From contig CALKXC010000198.1 in the NCBI GenBank assembly GCA_938004025.1, positions 1 through 6,854 of the forward strand: DNA of 6,854 nt, in the 5' to 3' direction. Both the position numbers and the translations under genes were made by a program. The stretch comes from an uncultured Leucothrix sp. (lineage in GTDB: Bacteria > Pseudomonadota > Gammaproteobacteria > Thiotrichales > Thiotrichaceae). How positions within the stretch are numbered: position 1 is the first letter of the stretch; every line of letters starts with the position of its first letter. Under the pieces are notes generated by a model that saw nothing but the letters and a program-made list of their open reading frames with translations, did no database searches and was not told the origin of the DNA. This document shows positions 5,800 to 6,854 of this stretch, one piece after another.

Positions 5800-6854
5800 A
5801 TGAATAACAAATATAGCGTCAGATTTATCCTGTCACTCCTACTGATCGCACTGATTTTTTCACAAACCGCCAGCGCATTTACGGGTAACAGAACGTCTCC
5901 TCTTGGCATCAACACCAATGAAACCATGGACATGGATTCTAGCGTGCCGTTTTTAAATCTATTTAAACTCGCGCTTCCTTTTGAAGAAGCCAGACCTTGG
6001 CTTACCAAAGGAAAGATTGACTATGATAAGGACGGTTGGCCTATAAGGCTTAACGGTGGGATTGCGGGTACTCGGTTTATTGGTGGTTACCCCGCTAACA
6101 GTATACCGAGCACGGTATATAACGTGTTTTATGATGGCCAAGGTGAGATTAGATATGGTGTTAATGCCAAGCTAGTTCGACGGTTGCCAGGTCGCGACTT
6201 GATAGAGATCAGACCAGGGAAAAACAATAAAATTAGCGCCTCGCTAACCATTATCAAATCAAATCCGAACAATTATATCCGTAACATCAGAATTCTAATG
6301 CCGGGTGGGATCTGCAAAGGCAATCCGTTTCGCAAAGTGATGAATAAAAAACGCTGTGGTCCTAACAATCCTTATCTCTCTTTTGCGCAGCACCATGAAG
6401 AAATAGTGTTTAACCCAGACTACTTAAACTTCATGAAAGACTTTAGAGTGATTCGAATGATGAATTTCTCAGGAATCACAAGAAACCCAGTGGGCGTTTG
6501 GGAAAGACGCTCAACTCTCTCAAAAGCGACTTGGGGAGGAAAAGAAGGGGTTAGAGGTGCACCCTTAGAGGTCATGGTGAAGTTAGCCAATTTAACAGGC
6601 GCAGATCCTTGGTTTAATCTTCCTCATCGAGCAAACAATGATTACGTCAAAAGATACGCTGAATACGTCAGTAAACATCTCAACCCTGACCTTAAAGCCT
6701 ATATAGAATATAGTAATGAAACATGGAATGGTGTTTTCTTGCAAACTCATCACATGCAACTCATGGGCGAGCGATTAGGCCTTGATGCACATAAAATCTA
6801 TCGTGGATTAAAATATTACTCACAGCGTAGTGTGGAAATCTTTGATATTTGGGA
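5800..6854 (+). CDS. exported glycoside-hydrolase-like protein with EYSNETWN motif, cut by window edge
   Basis: Only the first 351 codons are present and the frame runs open through the right edge. Residues 1-26 form a clear Sec signal peptide: a short basic start, a leucine/isoleucine core, and the cleavage motif TASA before FTG. The mature protein starts with SPLGINTNETMD and a short beta-rich region (about 70-165) containing YDKDGWPIRLNGG and VFYDGQGEIRYG. It then has RNIRILMPGG (161-170), FNPDYLNFMKDFRVIRMMNF, DPWFNLPHRANNDY (269-282) and YIEYSNETWN (301-310). The Asn306-Glu307 pair resembles the acid/base step of clan GH-A barrels, so a secreted polysaccharide-acting enzyme is likely. 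The catalytic assignment is inference. C172 and C186 are the only cysteines and could form a disulfide. I recall related proteins annotated as cellulose-binding or hydrolase-like but cannot name a family with certainty. The Shine-Dalgarno is weak (AAAGA). Confidence 0.85.
   Translation, partial: MNNKYSVRFILSLLLIALIFSQTASAFTGNRTSPLGINTNETMDMDSSVPFLNLFKLALPFEEARPWLTKGKIDYDKDGWPIRLNGGIAGTRFIGGYPANSIPSTVYNVFYDGQGEIRYGVNAKLVRRLPGRDLIEIRPGKNNKISASLTIIKSNPNNYIRNIRILMPGGICKGNPFRKVMNKKRCGPNNPYLSFAQHHEEIVFNPDYLNFMKDFRVIRMMNFSGITRNPVGVWERRSTLSKATWGGKEGVRGAPLEVMVKLANLTGADPWFNLPHRANNDYVKRYAEYVSKHLNPDLKAYIEYSNETWNGVFLQTHHMQLMGERLGLDAHKIYRGLKYYSQRSVEIFDIW

Noticed and set aside
5481..6008. Minus-strand frame of 175 codons across the gap
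   Set aside because: It runs antisense through the 3' end of the YdjM-like gene and through the signal peptide of the exported protein. Its residues match no family and it has no ribosome site.

Overview
The window looks like part of a gammaproteobacterial chromosome, moderately AT-rich by eye. It carries six protein-coding regions, two of them cut by the window edges. The lineage guess rests on the YgiQ-type radical SAM start, the GAF/PAS-GGDEF-EAL signalling protein and the YdjM-like membrane protein. No species can be named from the sequence. There is no rRNA, tRNA, CRISPR array, insertion sequence or phage gene.

Left arm, minus strand, read right to left. A SulP-family anion permease with a C-terminal STAS domain ends in a convincing intrinsic terminator. 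Next is a short reading frame that resembles only the C-terminal part of a FIST sensory domain. It overlaps by ATGA with a 743-residue protein that carries a sensor-like N-terminus, PAS, GGDEF and EAL domains. Both c-di-GMP domains keep their key residues. After a 39-base gap comes the 5' end of ygiQ, which runs off the left edge. The FIST fragment and the c-di-GMP enzyme are probably co-transcribed, and ygiQ may be read from the same transcript, from its own promoter, or from both.

Right arm, plus strand. A YdjM-like inner-membrane 'metal-dependent hydrolase' is divergent from the SulP gene and starts with TTG behind a good Shine-Dalgarno. A 212-base gap follows, holding a TTGACA-type promoter and two small hairpins. 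Then comes the first 351 codons of an exported protein with a signal peptide and an EYSNETWN motif of glycoside-hydrolase type. This last gene has no stop inside the window.

Most of the content is ordinary. The most unusual point is the shortened FIST-like reading frame, which has lost the FIST N-terminal domain but is still coupled to the downstream c-di-GMP enzyme. It is either a decaying sensor or a minimal stand-alone one. The second point of interest is the exported EYSNETWN protein, whose family I can place only loosely. I found no evidence of a wholly new multi-gene system.
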